DNA from: Rhizobium tumorigenes
Lineage (GTDB): Bacteria; Pseudomonadota; Alphaproteobacteria; Rhizobiales; Rhizobiaceae
Direction: 5' to 3'
Assembly (NCBI RefSeq): GCF_003240565.2
Contig: NZ_CP117256.1
Coordinates: 310,001 to 374,000, forward strand
Length of the DNA stretch: 64,000 nt
A program made the position numbers and the translations under genes. A model generated the notes under the pieces. It was given only the letters and a program-made list of their open reading frames with translations, was not told the DNA's origin and ran no database searches. Positions 7,775-17,153 of the stretch are shown piece after piece. Position 1 is the first letter of the stretch, and each line of letters starts with the position of its first letter.

Positions 7775-9892
7775 ATGAAGCTAGTATTTCCTCTTACGGC
7801 GTCGCTCCTTACAGCCGTGACCCCGTCACCGAAAGAGGTGGACATTCAGGCACTGCGCCTTCGCTCGCCCATCGCTCCAACGACGAATACTGCCGAATTC
7901 GGCAGTCCGATTAGCCCTTCTGACATCATGCAGTTACACGACATGCGTCATCTGGAAATGTCGCCTGATGGTAAGACAATATTGTTTGTCGTTCAACGGC
8001 AAGTGGCGACCTTCGGCTCCGACCAGCAAAGGATATGGTTCGTGCCGACCGACGGCAGCGAGCCCGCGCGTGAGCTCGTCAGCGGTCCTGGTGTTGACAA
8101 CACACCGCGCTGGTCTCCGGACGGTGGAATGATCGCGTTCCTGTCAAACCGCAGCAGCAAACAGACCATAGAAACCGATATGTCGACCGCAGGCAAGCCC
8201 GCCGCATCCAGCCGACCTGAAGGCCAAACCGATGGATCGCCGCCAGCTGTTTTGGACGCCGGGGGCAAACAGACCCGCCAGCTCTGGAAGGTTGGGCGCA
8301 ATGGTGGAGAGCCAGTGCCGCTCCCTGCAGTGCCATGCGATATTACCGATTTCGCATGGTCGCCCGAGGGGACGAAGATTGCTTTTCTAAGTGCTGATCC
8401 AGATCCACCGGGGGAAAAGGCAGATCGTGAGGCGAAGCGTGACTGGGTCGAGATGGACAAGGCTGGCCACATGTCCCGCCTTTGGGTTCTGGATCTTTTG
8501 AGCCACAAGGCGCGACCTGTCTCGCCAGAAACTGTCAACGTCAGTAAAATGGCGTGGTCTCCAGATGGAAAACGCATGGCGGTCCGTGTCGCGGATACCA
8601 GCGCGATCAATGATCATTTTTATCATTCGCGGATAACCACTTTTGATCTTCAGAACGGCACACTCGGCAAGACGCTCATTGAACATGCCGCGGAAGGCCC
8701 GTTATGGGCACCAGACGGCACTGCCATCCTCGCCTCGGAAATTCTCACGCCGGGCTTTATTGGCATGGCCCCCCGCGTTTACAGCTTTGCGACAAATACA
8801 CTCATAAAGCTCGCCGACGACCACGCGGGGTTGTTGACTCGGTTGCAATGGGCTGCGGATAGCCGCTCTATCCTCGCCTTGTCATTTGAGGAGACGCAAT
8901 CCAGATTAGTGAGAATCGCGGCGACCGGGAACGGGCGTGTCACGCGGCTTGCCACTTTGGAAGGTGAGGCTTTCGACCTCACGACTAGTCAAGATGATCG
9001 CCTCGTCGCAGTTGCGCTGTCAAGCCCTGAGCGACCTGCCGACGTTTGGACCATCGCCGGCAAACAGATCCGTCCAATTACAATGATCAACCCGCAAGTC
9101 GCCCGCTGGAAATGTGGCAAGGTGAGTCAAATATCTTGGACCAGTAGCCATGACGGAAAGCGGATCTATAGTGTCCTCGTTACGCCGCCGGACTACACCC
9201 CTGGGAACCCGATTAAGACAGTCATACAAATTCACGGCGGTCCCGAATGGGCGTGGTGGGCGGGGTGGCTTGGGAGCTGGCACGAATGGGCGCAGATGCT
9301 GGCGACGCATGGCTATGCCGTATTGCTACCCAATCCGCGCGGCTCGGACGGTCAAGGCACGGCCTTTGCGCGAGCGATTGGGCATGACTGGGGCGGAGTG
9401 GACTATCAAGACGTGATCGACGGCGTTGACATGCTCGTCGCAATGAAGATTTCGGACCCTTCGCGCCTCGGCATCGGCGGCTGGAGCTATGGCGGGTTCA
9501 TGGCGGCCTGGGCGGTGACGCACAGCGAGCGCTTTAAGGCAGCAGTGGTCGGTGCTGCTCCAACCAACATGACTACGATGGCGCGCATTACCGACACGCC
9601 CGACTACACCATGGGTTATTTCGGCGAGCCATCCGCGCACCTTGCTGATCTCGATAGGGTATCGCCCGTGCGAATGTTGGGAAACGTTCATACGCCAGTG
9701 CTGGTACTGCACGGCGAGGCAGATACGCGAGTGCCGATAGCGCTTGGTCTGGAGTTCTACCGAGCACTAAGACTTCTTGGCAAACCCGTTAAGATGATCA
9801 GCTATCCGCGGGAAGCTCATTGGTTTAGCGAGCCTGAGCATCAGGCCGATATCCAGCGCCGCGTTCTCGATTGGTTTGATGCCTACCTCTAG
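7775..9892 (+). CDS. S9 family (prolyl oligopeptidase-type) serine peptidase
   Basis: This 705-residue protein has an N-terminal beta-propeller of TolB/WD40-like repeats (recurring WSPDG, WSPEGTK and WAPDG blades, residues about 40-430). A C-terminal alpha/beta hydrolase domain follows. The catalytic triad is visible as Ser571 in GGWSYGGFMA, Asp650 in HGEADTRVP and His682 in REAHWFSE. This layout is that of dipeptidyl/acylaminoacyl peptidases. The N-terminus has a weak hydrophobic segment (MKLVFPLTASLLTAVTPSP) that could direct export. It is followed by a 12-bp palindrome TAGTCGCGACTA just after the stop. The gene is monocistronic. Confidence 0.9.
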   Translation: MKLVFPLTASLLTAVTPSPKEVDIQALRLRSPIAPTTNTAEFGSPISPSDIMQLHDMRHLEMSPDGKTILFVVQRQVATFGSDQQRIWFVPTDGSEPARELVSGPGVDNTPRWSPDGGMIAFLSNRSSKQTIETDMSTAGKPAASSRPEGQTDGSPPAVLDAGGKQTRQLWKVGRNGGEPVPLPAVPCDITDFAWSPEGTKIAFLSADPDPPGEKADREAKRDWVEMDKAGHMSRLWVLDLLSHKARPVSPETVNVSKMAWSPDGKRMAVRVADTSAINDHFYHSRITTFDLQNGTLGKTLIEHAAEGPLWAPDGTAILASEILTPGFIGMAPRVYSFATNTLIKLADDHAGLLTRLQWAADSRSILALSFEETQSRLVRIAATGNGRVTRLATLEGEAFDLTTSQDDRLVAVALSSPERPADVWTIAGKQIRPITMINPQVARWKCGKVSQISWTSSHDGKRIYSVLVTPPDYTPGNPIKTVIQIHGGPEWAWWAGWLGSWHEWAQMLATHGYAVLLPNPRGSDGQGTAFARAIGHDWGGVDYQDVIDGVDMLVAMKISDPSRLGIGGWSYGGFMAAWAVTHSERFKAAVVGAAPTNMTTMARITDTPDYTMGYFGEPSAHLADLDRVSPVRMLGNVHTPVLVLHGEADTRVPIALGLEFYRALRLLGKPVKMISYPREAHWFSEPEHQADIQRRVLDWFDAYL

Positions 9893-10072
9893 CTAGTCGC
9901 GACTAATACTTTAACAAATAGGCGTTCGACTGCATTCCCTCGGGCGACGTCAACGCGTTAATTACACGGCGGGAGGCGTATGAATTATTAATCGCTCTAC
10001 AACGCTCACATCCTGATCGGCGTTGGTGCAGGGATCAGCAACAGTGCGAAATTTGGTCTTTGATGGCCTTAC

Positions 10073-10691
10073 TTATTTGCTTTCTCCTGTCAAGGCTTGG
10101 CGACGAACGGATTTCGCGCGTCCGCAAGCAAGCATTCGGTTCAAAATGGCGACGCCGCTTGCAGCCTCTGTCTGTTGAGAAAGGAATGACCGCGCACGCA
10201 AACGCGGTCCAATTATACGTTTGTATCGACCCATCGCCGTTTCGATCAACGCCCGTTTACCATAGCCAGTGGACGTCTGCCATTTCAGCCGACCATCAAT
10301 CCGGATGGATGCGATGTGGATCTCTCTCTGGCAGGACGGCTGGGCGCTGGGCCGCGCAACAGCGTTTGAGCGCGGTGGGATGACGACCCTTCGCGCCTGC
10401 GCTGTGACGCAGAACAGCGTCGTAGGTGGGAGTGCCTTCGTAGGCTCCATCGGCGATGAATTGGCCGCTCCCATCATCGATCTTATCAAGCAATGGCTCC
10501 AGCTGCGAGGCATCGCCGGTTTCCTGATCTGTCAGGCCATGGATAATGATCTCGCCACTGTCGGCGTCAACCGCCAAGTGCAGTTTGCGCCAGCCACGCC
10601 GGGACTTTGCCCCATGCTATTCTTCCAGCCATTGGCCCGCGCCATAGACCTTGAGCCCGGTACTGTCCACAAGCACGTGAAGGGGGCTAAT
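10073..10691 (-). pseudogene. IS5-type transposase, C-terminal part (interrupted by IS66)
   Basis: On the minus strand the reading frame resumes exactly at the IS66 insertion point as ISPLHVLVDSTGLKVYGAG, then continues through an amber codon (EE*HGAK, around 10619-10621). It goes on through KLHLAVDADSGEII and DQETGDASQLEPLLDKIDD, and, after at least one frameshift, ends in LIETAMGRYKRIIGPRLRARSF and ILNRMLACGRAKSVR. This is the C-terminal two thirds of an IS5-family DDE transposase. The stop and frameshift are outside the insertion point, so the gene had probably decayed independently of the IS66 insertion. Confidence 0.85.
10684..10691. repeat. Target-site duplication of the IS66 element, left copy
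   Basis: GGGCTAAT lies immediately outside the left inverted repeat and is repeated exactly at 13528-13535. An 8-bp duplication is the hallmark of IS66 transposition. Confidence 0.9.
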
Positions 10692-10751
10692 GTATCCCTC
10701 CGCCGAAGGCCGTCTGCCGTGATTTGCTGATTGGCTTTAAGTCCATGCCTT

Positions 10752-11156
10752 ATGTCATGCGCTACAATCATATCACCCATTGAGGTCTTGTCCGCCGATG
10801 ATCTTGGTCGCCGGCGGGATTGGTCGGACGAAGAGAAGGTCCGGATCGTCGAGGAGAGCCTGCAGGGTTTTCGGCAGGGTTCAGTGACAGCACGGCGCTA
10901 TGGATTGTCGCGATCGTTGCTGACAGCCTGGCGTCGTCAATATCGGAGCGGGCTTTTGAACGTTTCCGCGTCAACGGGCTTCGTACCGCTTTCGATTTCG
11001 CCGCCGGGGGCATCTTCCGAGATGAACTCACCGCCGCGGTCTGAAGACGACAAGACGATCGAGATCGGCCTGCCGAACGGCCGGCGGCTGACGATCCCGG
11101 CCTCGCTTGATCCGACCATTCTTGCCCGACTGCTACCGATCCTGGATGCGTCATGA
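10752..11156 (+). CDS. tnpA: IS66 TnpA (IS66 Orf1, HTH)
   Basis: A protein of about 134 residues with the Orf1/HTH_Tnp_1 pattern: RRDWSDEEKVRIVEESL, then TARRYGLSRSLLTAWRRQYRSG. The second half ends with IEIGLPNGRRLTIPASLDP and LLPILDAS, typical of the family. Its stop overlaps the tnpB ATG (ATGA), which implies translational coupling. Upstream in-frame ATG codons make the exact start uncertain; I chose the one at 10752. TnpA is required with TnpB for IS66 transposition, but its mechanism is unclear. Confidence 0.85.
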   Translation: MSCATIISPIEVLSADDLGRRRDWSDEEKVRIVEESLQGFRQGSVTARRYGLSRSLLTAWRRQYRSGLLNVSASTGFVPLSISPPGASSEMNSPPRSEDDKTIEIGLPNGRRLTIPASLDPTILARLLPILDAS

Positions 11157-11503
11157 TCGCTTTTCCAGCCGGGGTGAAGGTGTGGATCGCGGGTGGCGTG
11201 ACGGACATGCGTTGCGGCATGAACAGCCTGGCGCTGAAGGTGCAGGAAGGCCTTGGCCGCGATCCTCATGGCGGTGAGGTCTTCTGCTTTCGCGGCCGCA
11301 AGGGTGACCTGATCAAGGTCCTGTGGCACGACGGCGTCGGAATGTCGCTTTATATAAAGCGCCTTGAGGCTGGCAAGTTCATCTGGCCGGTCAGCCATAA
11401 CGGCTCTGCCGTGCCAGTGTCGACGGCGCAGTTGGGCTACCTCCTGGAAGGGATCGATTGGCGTAATCCGCGTTGGACGCAACGCCCTTCCAAGGCAGGT
11501 TGA
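11153..11503 (+). CDS. tnpB: IS66 TnpB (IS66 Orf2-like)
   Basis: This 116-residue protein has the unmistakable IS66 Orf2 sequence: VWIAGGVTDMRCGMNSLA, then VFCFRGRKGDLIKVLWHDG and LYIKRLEAGKFIWP. It overlaps tnpA by 4 bp and is followed 54 bp later by tnpC. It is an accessory protein for transposition of unknown enzymatic function. Confidence 0.95.
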   Translation: MIAFPAGVKVWIAGGVTDMRCGMNSLALKVQEGLGRDPHGGEVFCFRGRKGDLIKVLWHDGVGMSLYIKRLEAGKFIWPVSHNGSAVPVSTAQLGYLLEGIDWRNPRWTQRPSKAG

Positions 11504-11557
11504 TCGCCTCTATTTGCGCTGTTTTTGTTGGGCTTTCGGCATTTTTCATGATAGCTT

Positions 11558-13201
11558 TTGGCCATGGATGACGCTGCTTCGGAGATAGCCAGATTGCGCG
11601 CCGCGCTTGCGGCGTCCGAGGCGCGTGCTGCCTCCGCCGAGGCCAATCTCGCGCAGGTGCGCGCCGTCGTGACAACCTCTGAGGCGATGATCCGGCACCT
11701 GAAGCTTGAGATCGCAAAAATGCGCCGCGAACAGTACGGACAAAGTTCGGAACGGCGCGCTCGGTTAATCGACCAGATGGAATTGCAGCTCGAGGAACTC
11801 GAAGCTGATGCCACCGAAGACGAGATCGCAGCTGACCGCGTGGCAGCGAAGATCACAAATGTCTCCGCCTTCGAACGCCGCCGGCCGGCCCGTAAGCCGT
11901 TTCCTGAGCACCTGCCACGTGAGCGCATGATCATCGAAGCTCCGTCGACCTGCACCTGCTGCGGCTCGACCAGGATCGTGAAGATGGGCGAAGACATCAC
12001 TGAGACGCTGGAGGCGATCCCGCGGCAGTGGAAAGTGATCCAGACGGTGCGAGAGAAGTTCACCTGCCGGGATTGCGAGAAGATCAGCCAGTCACCGGCC
12101 CCGTTCCATGCGACACCGCGGGGATGGGCAGGTCCCAACTTGCTCGCCACGATCCTGTTCGAGAAGTTCGGCCAGCATCAGCCATTGAATCGCCAAGCCG
12201 AGCGCTACGCCAAGGAAGGCGTCGATCTCAGCCTCTCCACGTTGGCCGACCAGGTCGGAGCCTGCGCGACCGCCCTGCAGCCGATCCATGACCTGATCCG
12301 CGCCCATGTACTGGCAGCCGAACGGCTGCATGGTGACGACACCACCGTGCCGCTCCTGGCCAGGGGCGCAACACGGCAGGCAAGGTTATGGACCTACGTG
12401 CGCGATGATCGTCCGTTTGCGGGCGGCGCACCGCCCGCAGCGCTCTTCTACTTCTCACCCGATCGCGAGAAGACCCATCCCAATCGGCATCTCGCCGGGT
12501 GGCATGGCATCCTGCAAGCCGATGCCTACGGAGGCTATAACGATCTCTATCGTGCCGATCGAAGTCCGGGGCCGGTCAGGAGTGCACTTTGTTGGAGCCA
12601 TGCGCGGCGCAAGTTCTTCGAACTGGCAGATATCGCCGGCAACGTACGCAAGGGCAAGCCAGCCCATGAGATATCGCCTGTCGCGCTTGAAGCCGTTGCC
12701 CGCATTGACGCGCTCTTCGACATCGAGCGCGGCATAAACGGCATGTCCGTCGAGGAACGGCTTGCCGCTCGGCAGGAGCATGCTCGCCCACGCGTCGAGG
12801 ATTTGTACGACTGGCTCAGAGCGCAACACGCTCAGATGTCGAAGCACAATCCCGTCGCCAAGGCGATCAACTACATGTTCGATAAGGAGGGACGCTGGGA
12901 GGCCTTCACCCGGTTCCTCGATGACGGCAGGCTATGTCTGACCAACAATGCGGCCGAGCGGGCCCTGCGCGGGATTGCTCTCGGAAGAAAGTCCTGGCTA
13001 TTCGCCGGCTCCCAGCGAGGAGGCGAGCGTGCCGCCTTCATGTATTCTCTGATCGTCACCGCCAAGATGAACGACATCGATCCGCAGGCCTGGCTGGCGG
13101 ACGTACTCGCTCGCATGCCTGGCATCCCCGTATCAAGGCTGCCGGAACTGTTGCCATGGAACTGGTCTTCCGCAGGCCATGTCCGTCAGAAAGCAGCCTG
13201 A
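11558..13201 (+). CDS. tnpC: IS66 TnpC transposase
   Basis: The 547-residue catalytic protein opens with a coiled-coil N-terminus (residues about 1-50, alanine and glutamate rich, with a hydrophobic heptad pattern). A zinc-finger-like CTCCGS ... CRDC region follows. The DDE core shows Asp in LHGDDTTVP, Asp in LQADAYGGYNDL and Glu in NNAAERALRGIALGRK. The C-terminal IS66_C segment follows. Length and motifs are complete, so this copy may be active. Confidence 0.95.
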   Translation: MAMDDAASEIARLRAALAASEARAASAEANLAQVRAVVTTSEAMIRHLKLEIAKMRREQYGQSSERRARLIDQMELQLEELEADATEDEIAADRVAAKITNVSAFERRRPARKPFPEHLPRERMIIEAPSTCTCCGSTRIVKMGEDITETLEAIPRQWKVIQTVREKFTCRDCEKISQSPAPFHATPRGWAGPNLLATILFEKFGQHQPLNRQAERYAKEGVDLSLSTLADQVGACATALQPIHDLIRAHVLAAERLHGDDTTVPLLARGATRQARLWTYVRDDRPFAGGAPPAALFYFSPDREKTHPNRHLAGWHGILQADAYGGYNDLYRADRSPGPVRSALCWSHARRKFFELADIAGNVRKGKPAHEISPVALEAVARIDALFDIERGINGMSVEERLAARQEHARPRVEDLYDWLRAQHAQMSKHNPVAKAINYMFDKEGRWEAFTRFLDDGRLCLTNNAAERALRGIALGRKSWLFAGSQRGGERAAFMYSLIVTAKMNDIDPQAWLADVLARMPGIPVSRLPELLPWNWSSAGHVRQKAA

Positions 13202-13500
13202 TGGCGCGCCCGACGCATGTCTACACGATCGACTATGTCGCCTCGCTGATCGGCGAGAACATTGAACTCATCCAGCAAGTCGCCAGCAACTCCGACAACA
13301 TCGACTACGGCGAGATGATCCACACCCACGATGGAAGCGAAGAGGGCATCACGACCTTCACCGAACGCGGGATCGAAAGCTTGCAGGAATTCCTCGCCGA
13401 TATCCGCACCTGGGATGGTGGTATCCGCCAATTCCTCATCGACGAGCAATGCGATCAGGGAAAGATCGAACGCATCATGGCAGACGAGCCGAAATCATAA
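13201..13500 (+). CDS. Small accessory protein of the IS66 element
   Basis: A 99-residue acidic protein starts at the ATG that overlaps the tnpC stop (TGATGG context) and ends 27 bp before the right end of the element. The sequence (for example TIDYVASLIGENIELIQQV and ITTFTERGIESLQEFLADI) looks like a real folded helical protein. Passenger genes in this position are seen in some rhizobial IS66 copies. Its function is unknown; a regulator of transposition is a guess. Confidence 0.7.
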   Translation: MARPTHVYTIDYVASLIGENIELIQQVASNSDNIDYGEMIHTHDGSEEGITTFTERGIESLQEFLADIRTWDGGIRQFLIDEQCDQGKIERIMADEPKS

Positions 13501-13527
13501 CCCCTGCGGCCCTCGCCGGATGGATAC

Positions 13528-13535
13528 GGGCTAAT
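13528..13535. repeat. Target-site duplication of the IS66 element, right copy
   Basis: GGGCTAAT abuts the right inverted repeat and matches 10684-10691 exactly. Confidence 0.9.
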
Positions 13536-13914
13536 TGCCACAGACTTGTGGTCGTTGCTTCTGGCCGATGGCTTCCAGGTACTGGCCCTCCTGCTCAGCG
13601 TGGTGTGATCGGGCACAGCCAAGTCCAGCGCCATCATTTCTAAACAGAGTTCAAAAAACCCTCGCTCTGGCGCAACCGCAACCCAAACACCATTCCCAGC
13701 ATGAGCGTGGTTTCGATCGCCAGATCAGTATAGCGCGGCTGGCCACAACGCGTCTTGCGACGTGGCACTGCCCAGCCCGCCAGCGCTTCCGGCGTTATCC
13801 AAAGAGTCAAACTGCCCGGCGGCGAAGACACGCTTCATACTCTGCCCAGTTCGTCACTTTGAACTTCATCTTACCGATATGATGGCGGTGCGCGGCGTTA
13901 TCTTTGTGCGGCAT
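13528..13914 (-). pseudogene. IS5-type transposase, N-terminal part (interrupted by IS66)
   Basis: Reading from the ATG at 13914 (MPHKDNAAHRHHIGKMKF), the frame gives the IS5-type N-terminus. It then shifts by one base near the RRR/GSLTLWITPEALAGWAVP block and continues through RYTDLAIETTLMLGMVFGLR and VPDHTTLSRRA up to the IS66 right end. The missing remainder is found at 10691 and below. Together the two parts form one decayed transposase gene split by the IS66 insertion. Confidence 0.85.
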
Positions 13915-14010
13915 GTTGGATCAATCAACCTAGTTTCGATCCTGGCCGCATAGATGCAAAACATTGACATCTGGTCCGTGCACCAATTCCGGTCTTAACC
14001 TGTTCGATCG

Positions 14011-14142
14011 CGTTTGCGCGCTCGGTCATTCCTTTCTCAACAGAAAGAGGCTGCAATCGGCGTCACCATTCTTAACCGAATGCTTGCCTGTGGACGCCCG
14101 AAATCTGTTCGTTGCAAGATACCGACGATAGCAATGAAATAA
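14011..14142 (+). pseudogene. Second IS5-type transposase tail, opposite orientation
   Basis: The plus-strand frame reads RLRARSFLSQQKEAAIGV and ILNRMLACGRPKSVR, the C-terminus of the same IS5 family found inverted at about 10.1-10.2 kb. The two copies are clearly diverged at the base level, so this is a separate element end and not part of the interrupted gene. As inverted copies about 4 kb apart they could recombine. Confidence 0.75.
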
Positions 14143-14168
14143 GCGGCCTATCAAAGACCGAATTCCGC

Positions 14169-14560
14169 TCAAATGATAATCCACGCGCCAACGCCTCCAC
14201 AATAGTGAATGAAGCCCAGGAAGGCGAAGGTCTCGGCTTTTCGCGCGCCACGTCGCTGCCGACTCAAAGCCGCGAACCGGCCAAACTCGATCAGCCGCGT
14301 CTTGCGTTCGTGAAGCGCCACGCTAAACTGCCTAATCGCTCCTTGAAGAGCGAGAAGCACTTCTTCCGCATCATCCTTGTTGTCGAAGCCAATAACGAAA
14401 TCGTCGGCATTGCGCACGATCACAATTCGGCCGCGTACATAGCGTCGACGCCATTGATGAACTCACAGATCGAGCATGTAGTGCAGAAAGATGTTGGCGA
14501 GGAGCGGGCTAATGCCAGCTCCTCGCCTGGTATCCGCGTAATTTCCCCACGAGTCTCCAT
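14169..14560 (-). pseudogene. Group II intron reverse transcriptase/maturase fragment
   Basis: Minus-strand frames give GAGISPLLANIFLHYMLDL, then VIVRNADDFVIGFDNKDDAE, then KTRLIEFGRFAALSRQRRG and ETFAFLGFIHYCGG. These are the palm blocks of group II intron-encoded RTs. The catalytic YADD box has become NADD, a stop interrupts the frame after HYMLDL, and both ends are missing. Neither domain V nor domain VI of an intron RNA was found. This is a dead remnant. Confidence 0.8.
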
Positions 14561-14642
14561 CATCGAAAAGCGCTGCGTCCCCGTTGAAAAAACAGCCCCT
14601 GCTTGCAGCCGGCTGTACCGAGGCCAAGCAAGAGGAACGCTT

Positions 14643-15416
14643 TCAATCAAGTATAGCGACTGCTCGTGTCCATCCTGCCGATGCCGCCCGGATTTTTACC
14701 GGGAAGCAGGCGATGATGAATCCCGTCGCAGGCAGCTTTTCAAGATTGTGAAGCTTTTCGAGATGGCAGTAACCTATTTCGCGCCCGGCCTTGTGCCCCT
14801 CCCAAATTAGGTTTGCGTCGCCACTCTCGGAGTATCGTCCCGCCGTTTGGACGAACGGCGCGTCCCAACTCCAGGCGTCGGTACCCGTCACGCGTACACC
14901 GCGCTTTGTCAGATAGAGCGTCGCCTCGCGCCCCATCCCACAGCCTGATGCGACGTAGTCAACATGTCCGAAGCGTTCGCCCGCCCGCGTGTTTACAACG
15001 ACGGTATCCAGCGGCGAGATAACATGGCCGATACGCTCCAGTTCGGCCTCAACGTCAGCAGCTGATGCCACGTATCCGTCAGGGAAATGCCGAAAGTCGA
15101 GTTTGACACCGGCTTGAAAGCACCACTCTAAGGGAACCTCGTCTATCGTGATAGCGCGGTGCCCCCCGTCCATCGTAGACGCGTAGTGATAAGGTGCATC
15201 AAGATGGGTGCCGTTATGCGTCATGAGATTTACCCGCTCTATGGCCCACGCTTCCCCATCTGGAAGGTCGCCAGCCGTAAGCCCCGGGAAAAATTCGAGC
15301 AATCCCGGCAGCGCTGCCTTGTGGTCAATGTACTCGATACTTGGTCCATACCCAGGGGGATCGGACATCACATCGTTTTCTAGGCAGACCGAGAGGTCAA
15401 CTATTTTCCGTTTCAT
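14643..15416 (-). CDS. Cyclase family protein (kynurenine formamidase-like metal hydrolase)
   Basis: A protein of 257 residues when started at the ATG at 15416, preceded by GGAGATTGGCGT; the longer open frame upstream is low-complexity basic sequence without similarity. The PF04199 metal motif HNGTHLDAPYHY is at residues 67-78, giving the HxGTHxDxPxH zinc or manganese ligands. Further blocks are VVVNTRAGERF and GTDAWSWDAP. Members hydrolyse amide or lactone bonds, as in kynurenine formamidase, isatin hydrolase and cyclic imide hydrolases. The gene stands alone between an RT relic and a non-coding stretch, so no substrate can be assigned. Confidence 0.85.
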   Translation of the reverse strand: MKRKIVDLSVCLENDVMSDPPGYGPSIEYIDHKAALPGLLEFFPGLTAGDLPDGEAWAIERVNLMTHNGTHLDAPYHYASTMDGGHRAITIDEVPLEWCFQAGVKLDFRHFPDGYVASAADVEAELERIGHVISPLDTVVVNTRAGERFGHVDYVASGCGMGREATLYLTKRGVRVTGTDAWSWDAPFVQTAGRYSESGDANLIWEGHKAGREIGYCHLEKLHNLEKLPATGFIIACFPVKIRAASAGWTRAVAILD

Positions 15417-16323
15417 ACGCCAATCTCCACTATCGCTAATTAACTTGCAATTGCAGCATCTTCCGCCGACAGTTCCTTTCCGCGGCACTTCGCTCGACAT
15501 GCGTCGCTTGCGTGATACCGACCGGCACCCGCGTTTCTTCCTGGTCGAACTCACGACCGGTAGCGCCTGGGCTTTATGGATTGCCGACAGTGGCGGTATC
15601 ACAGGGTGATGGCATCCCCGGGAATAACACAGTCGCTGAGTTGCTGTCTGATCTAGCTCTGGCCCAAGGGATCGGCGCCGATGAAGACGATCTCTTGCCG
15701 ACGATCTCCTCAACTGTATCAAGAGAACATTCCATCGCCTTCCTCTCGCCACATCGCCTGGCCAGCGGTTGCGCGGCACTGCCGACCGCCACAAGCCCAT
15801 TCTCGAAGTTCACACCATCGCGGCCGCTTGGCTGATTTTCCGACATGCTTCAGTTGCACCGCAAACCAGAAAATTCTTTTCCAACAACCACACCACGGGC
15901 CATCAAGAATAGCCTGGAACTTGATCGGATTGAAAGTGCGCTTTTCGCGGTCGAGAAACGATCGGATGCCATATTCGTCGCTCTTCGTAGTATTGTCCTT
16001 TGAGCTACTTTAAACCAAAGCTTAGGGCCTTTCGTTCTGTCCATATCGAATAAGCCCTAAAATCGGTGCCTTATCAATCTTCAATGTCTTTGACGATTAC
16101 AGCAATGCGAACCCCAGGTTCAAAGAATTTATTGAGAAGGACGGCTTCCGGCGCCGGCGGACTGTTCGGGAAGGCAGTTCTGGCTGGTTTTCATGAACGA
16201 GGCATGCCTACGGACCTACCAAGTGCTCTTGACGAGAGACGGACATACGGCGCCGCAAACATCCTGGCATGTTGCGCTGGAGACCGGCTTGACGATCTTC
16301 CGCCCATCTTGTTCATTCAGGGA
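15417..16323. other. 0.9-kb stretch without a supported gene
   Basis: Several open frames exist on both strands, but none resembles a conserved protein. The plus-strand frame running into the next gene from 16066 has an unconvincing N-terminus. I see no clear repeat, terminator or operator here. Confidence 0.4.
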
Positions 16324-16947
16324 ATGTTCAAAGCCGCAAATGCTGTCCAAATCAGAGTTTCCATCGATAAGATCGAACCAGACGTCTGGCGCCGGCTGGT
16401 CCTGCCGGTCCAATGGAACCTAGAGCATCTGCATCTTGGAATTCAGGCTGCATTCAACTGGTGGAATTATCATCTCTATGAGTTCCGGATCGGTGGTCTG
16501 CGATATGGGGAAGTCGAGACCCTGACGGAGGATGCCACCGACGACGATCCTCGGGTCTTCGATCAGAGAGAGGTCCGTTTGCTGGACTTCGAGCAAGGTT
16601 CCGTGTTCAGCTACCATTATGATTTCGGGGACGACTGGCAGCACACCGTCGTGGTTGAAGAGTTCTTGACGCTCACCGCTACGCCGAAGCACGGGAGCTG
16701 TGTCGCAGGCGCAAGGGCGCGACCACCGGAGGATGTCGGCGGCGTGTCGGGACATGAGCGGTTCCTGGAGATCATCGCCGACCGGGAAGACCCGGAGTAT
16801 GACGAAACCATCCGTTGGTGCGGTGGCTACTTCGATCCGGAATGGTTTGACCTTTCGAGTACCGACAAGGATCTGCGCAATGCACTGCGATCAAATGTCA
16901 AACGGCGTCTGTATCAACCGAAACCGAAAGCCAATCCAAAGAAATGA
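16324..16947 (+). CDS. Plasmid pRiA4b ORF-3 family protein
   Basis: A protein of about 207 residues from the ATG of MFKAANAVQIRV. An in-frame start at 16066 would add 86 residues that do not look conserved. The body matches PF07929: VQIRVSIDKIEPDVWRRLVLP, then LGIQAAFNWWNYHLYEF, then YHYDFGDDWQHTVVVEE, with a late WFD block. The family was named after an open frame of the Ri plasmid of Agrobacterium rhizogenes A4, is common on mobile DNA, and has no known function. Confidence 0.85.
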   Translation: MFKAANAVQIRVSIDKIEPDVWRRLVLPVQWNLEHLHLGIQAAFNWWNYHLYEFRIGGLRYGEVETLTEDATDDDPRVFDQREVRLLDFEQGSVFSYHYDFGDDWQHTVVVEEFLTLTATPKHGSCVAGARARPPEDVGGVSGHERFLEIIADREDPEYDETIRWCGGYFDPEWFDLSSTDKDLRNALRSNVKRRLYQPKPKANPKK

Positions 16948-17153
16948 GTTGGCAGGGTGCGAGATGACCGCCTTGATGGGATACGAACCAACGTCCCGCA
17001 GCGTGGATCACCTAAGTATTGGAGAATTGCCTCTGTATGGTGCGGAGACAAAGCAAGTGCTGAACGAGCTCTAATACGTTAGCGGACTGGCGCCCATCCC
17101 GCCTACGGGCGGCACAGGCTCTTCGGCCGGCACAGAGCTGGCAATCATCGCGA

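Larger units (their letters stand above)
10692..13527 (+). mobile_element. Complete IS66 family element
   Basis: This 2836-bp element starts GTATCCCTCCGCCGAAGGCC and ends with the inverted form of GTATCCATCCGGCGAGGGCC. It carries tnpA, tnpB, tnpC and a small accessory gene, all intact on the plus strand. It is flanked by the perfect 8-bp duplication GGGCTAAT. It is inserted in an IS5-type transposase gene, and removing the element with one duplication copy restores that gene's reading frame. The exact duplication shows a recent insertion. Confidence 0.95.

Noticed and set aside
9894..9905. Palindrome TAGTCGCGACTA after the S9 peptidase gene
   Set aside because: Exact but only 12 bp, without T-run or nearby promoter; too short to assign a role.
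14643..15800. 385-residue version of the cyclase
   Set aside because: The first 128 residues are basic low-complexity sequence; the ATG at 15416 has a ribosome site and matches the family length.
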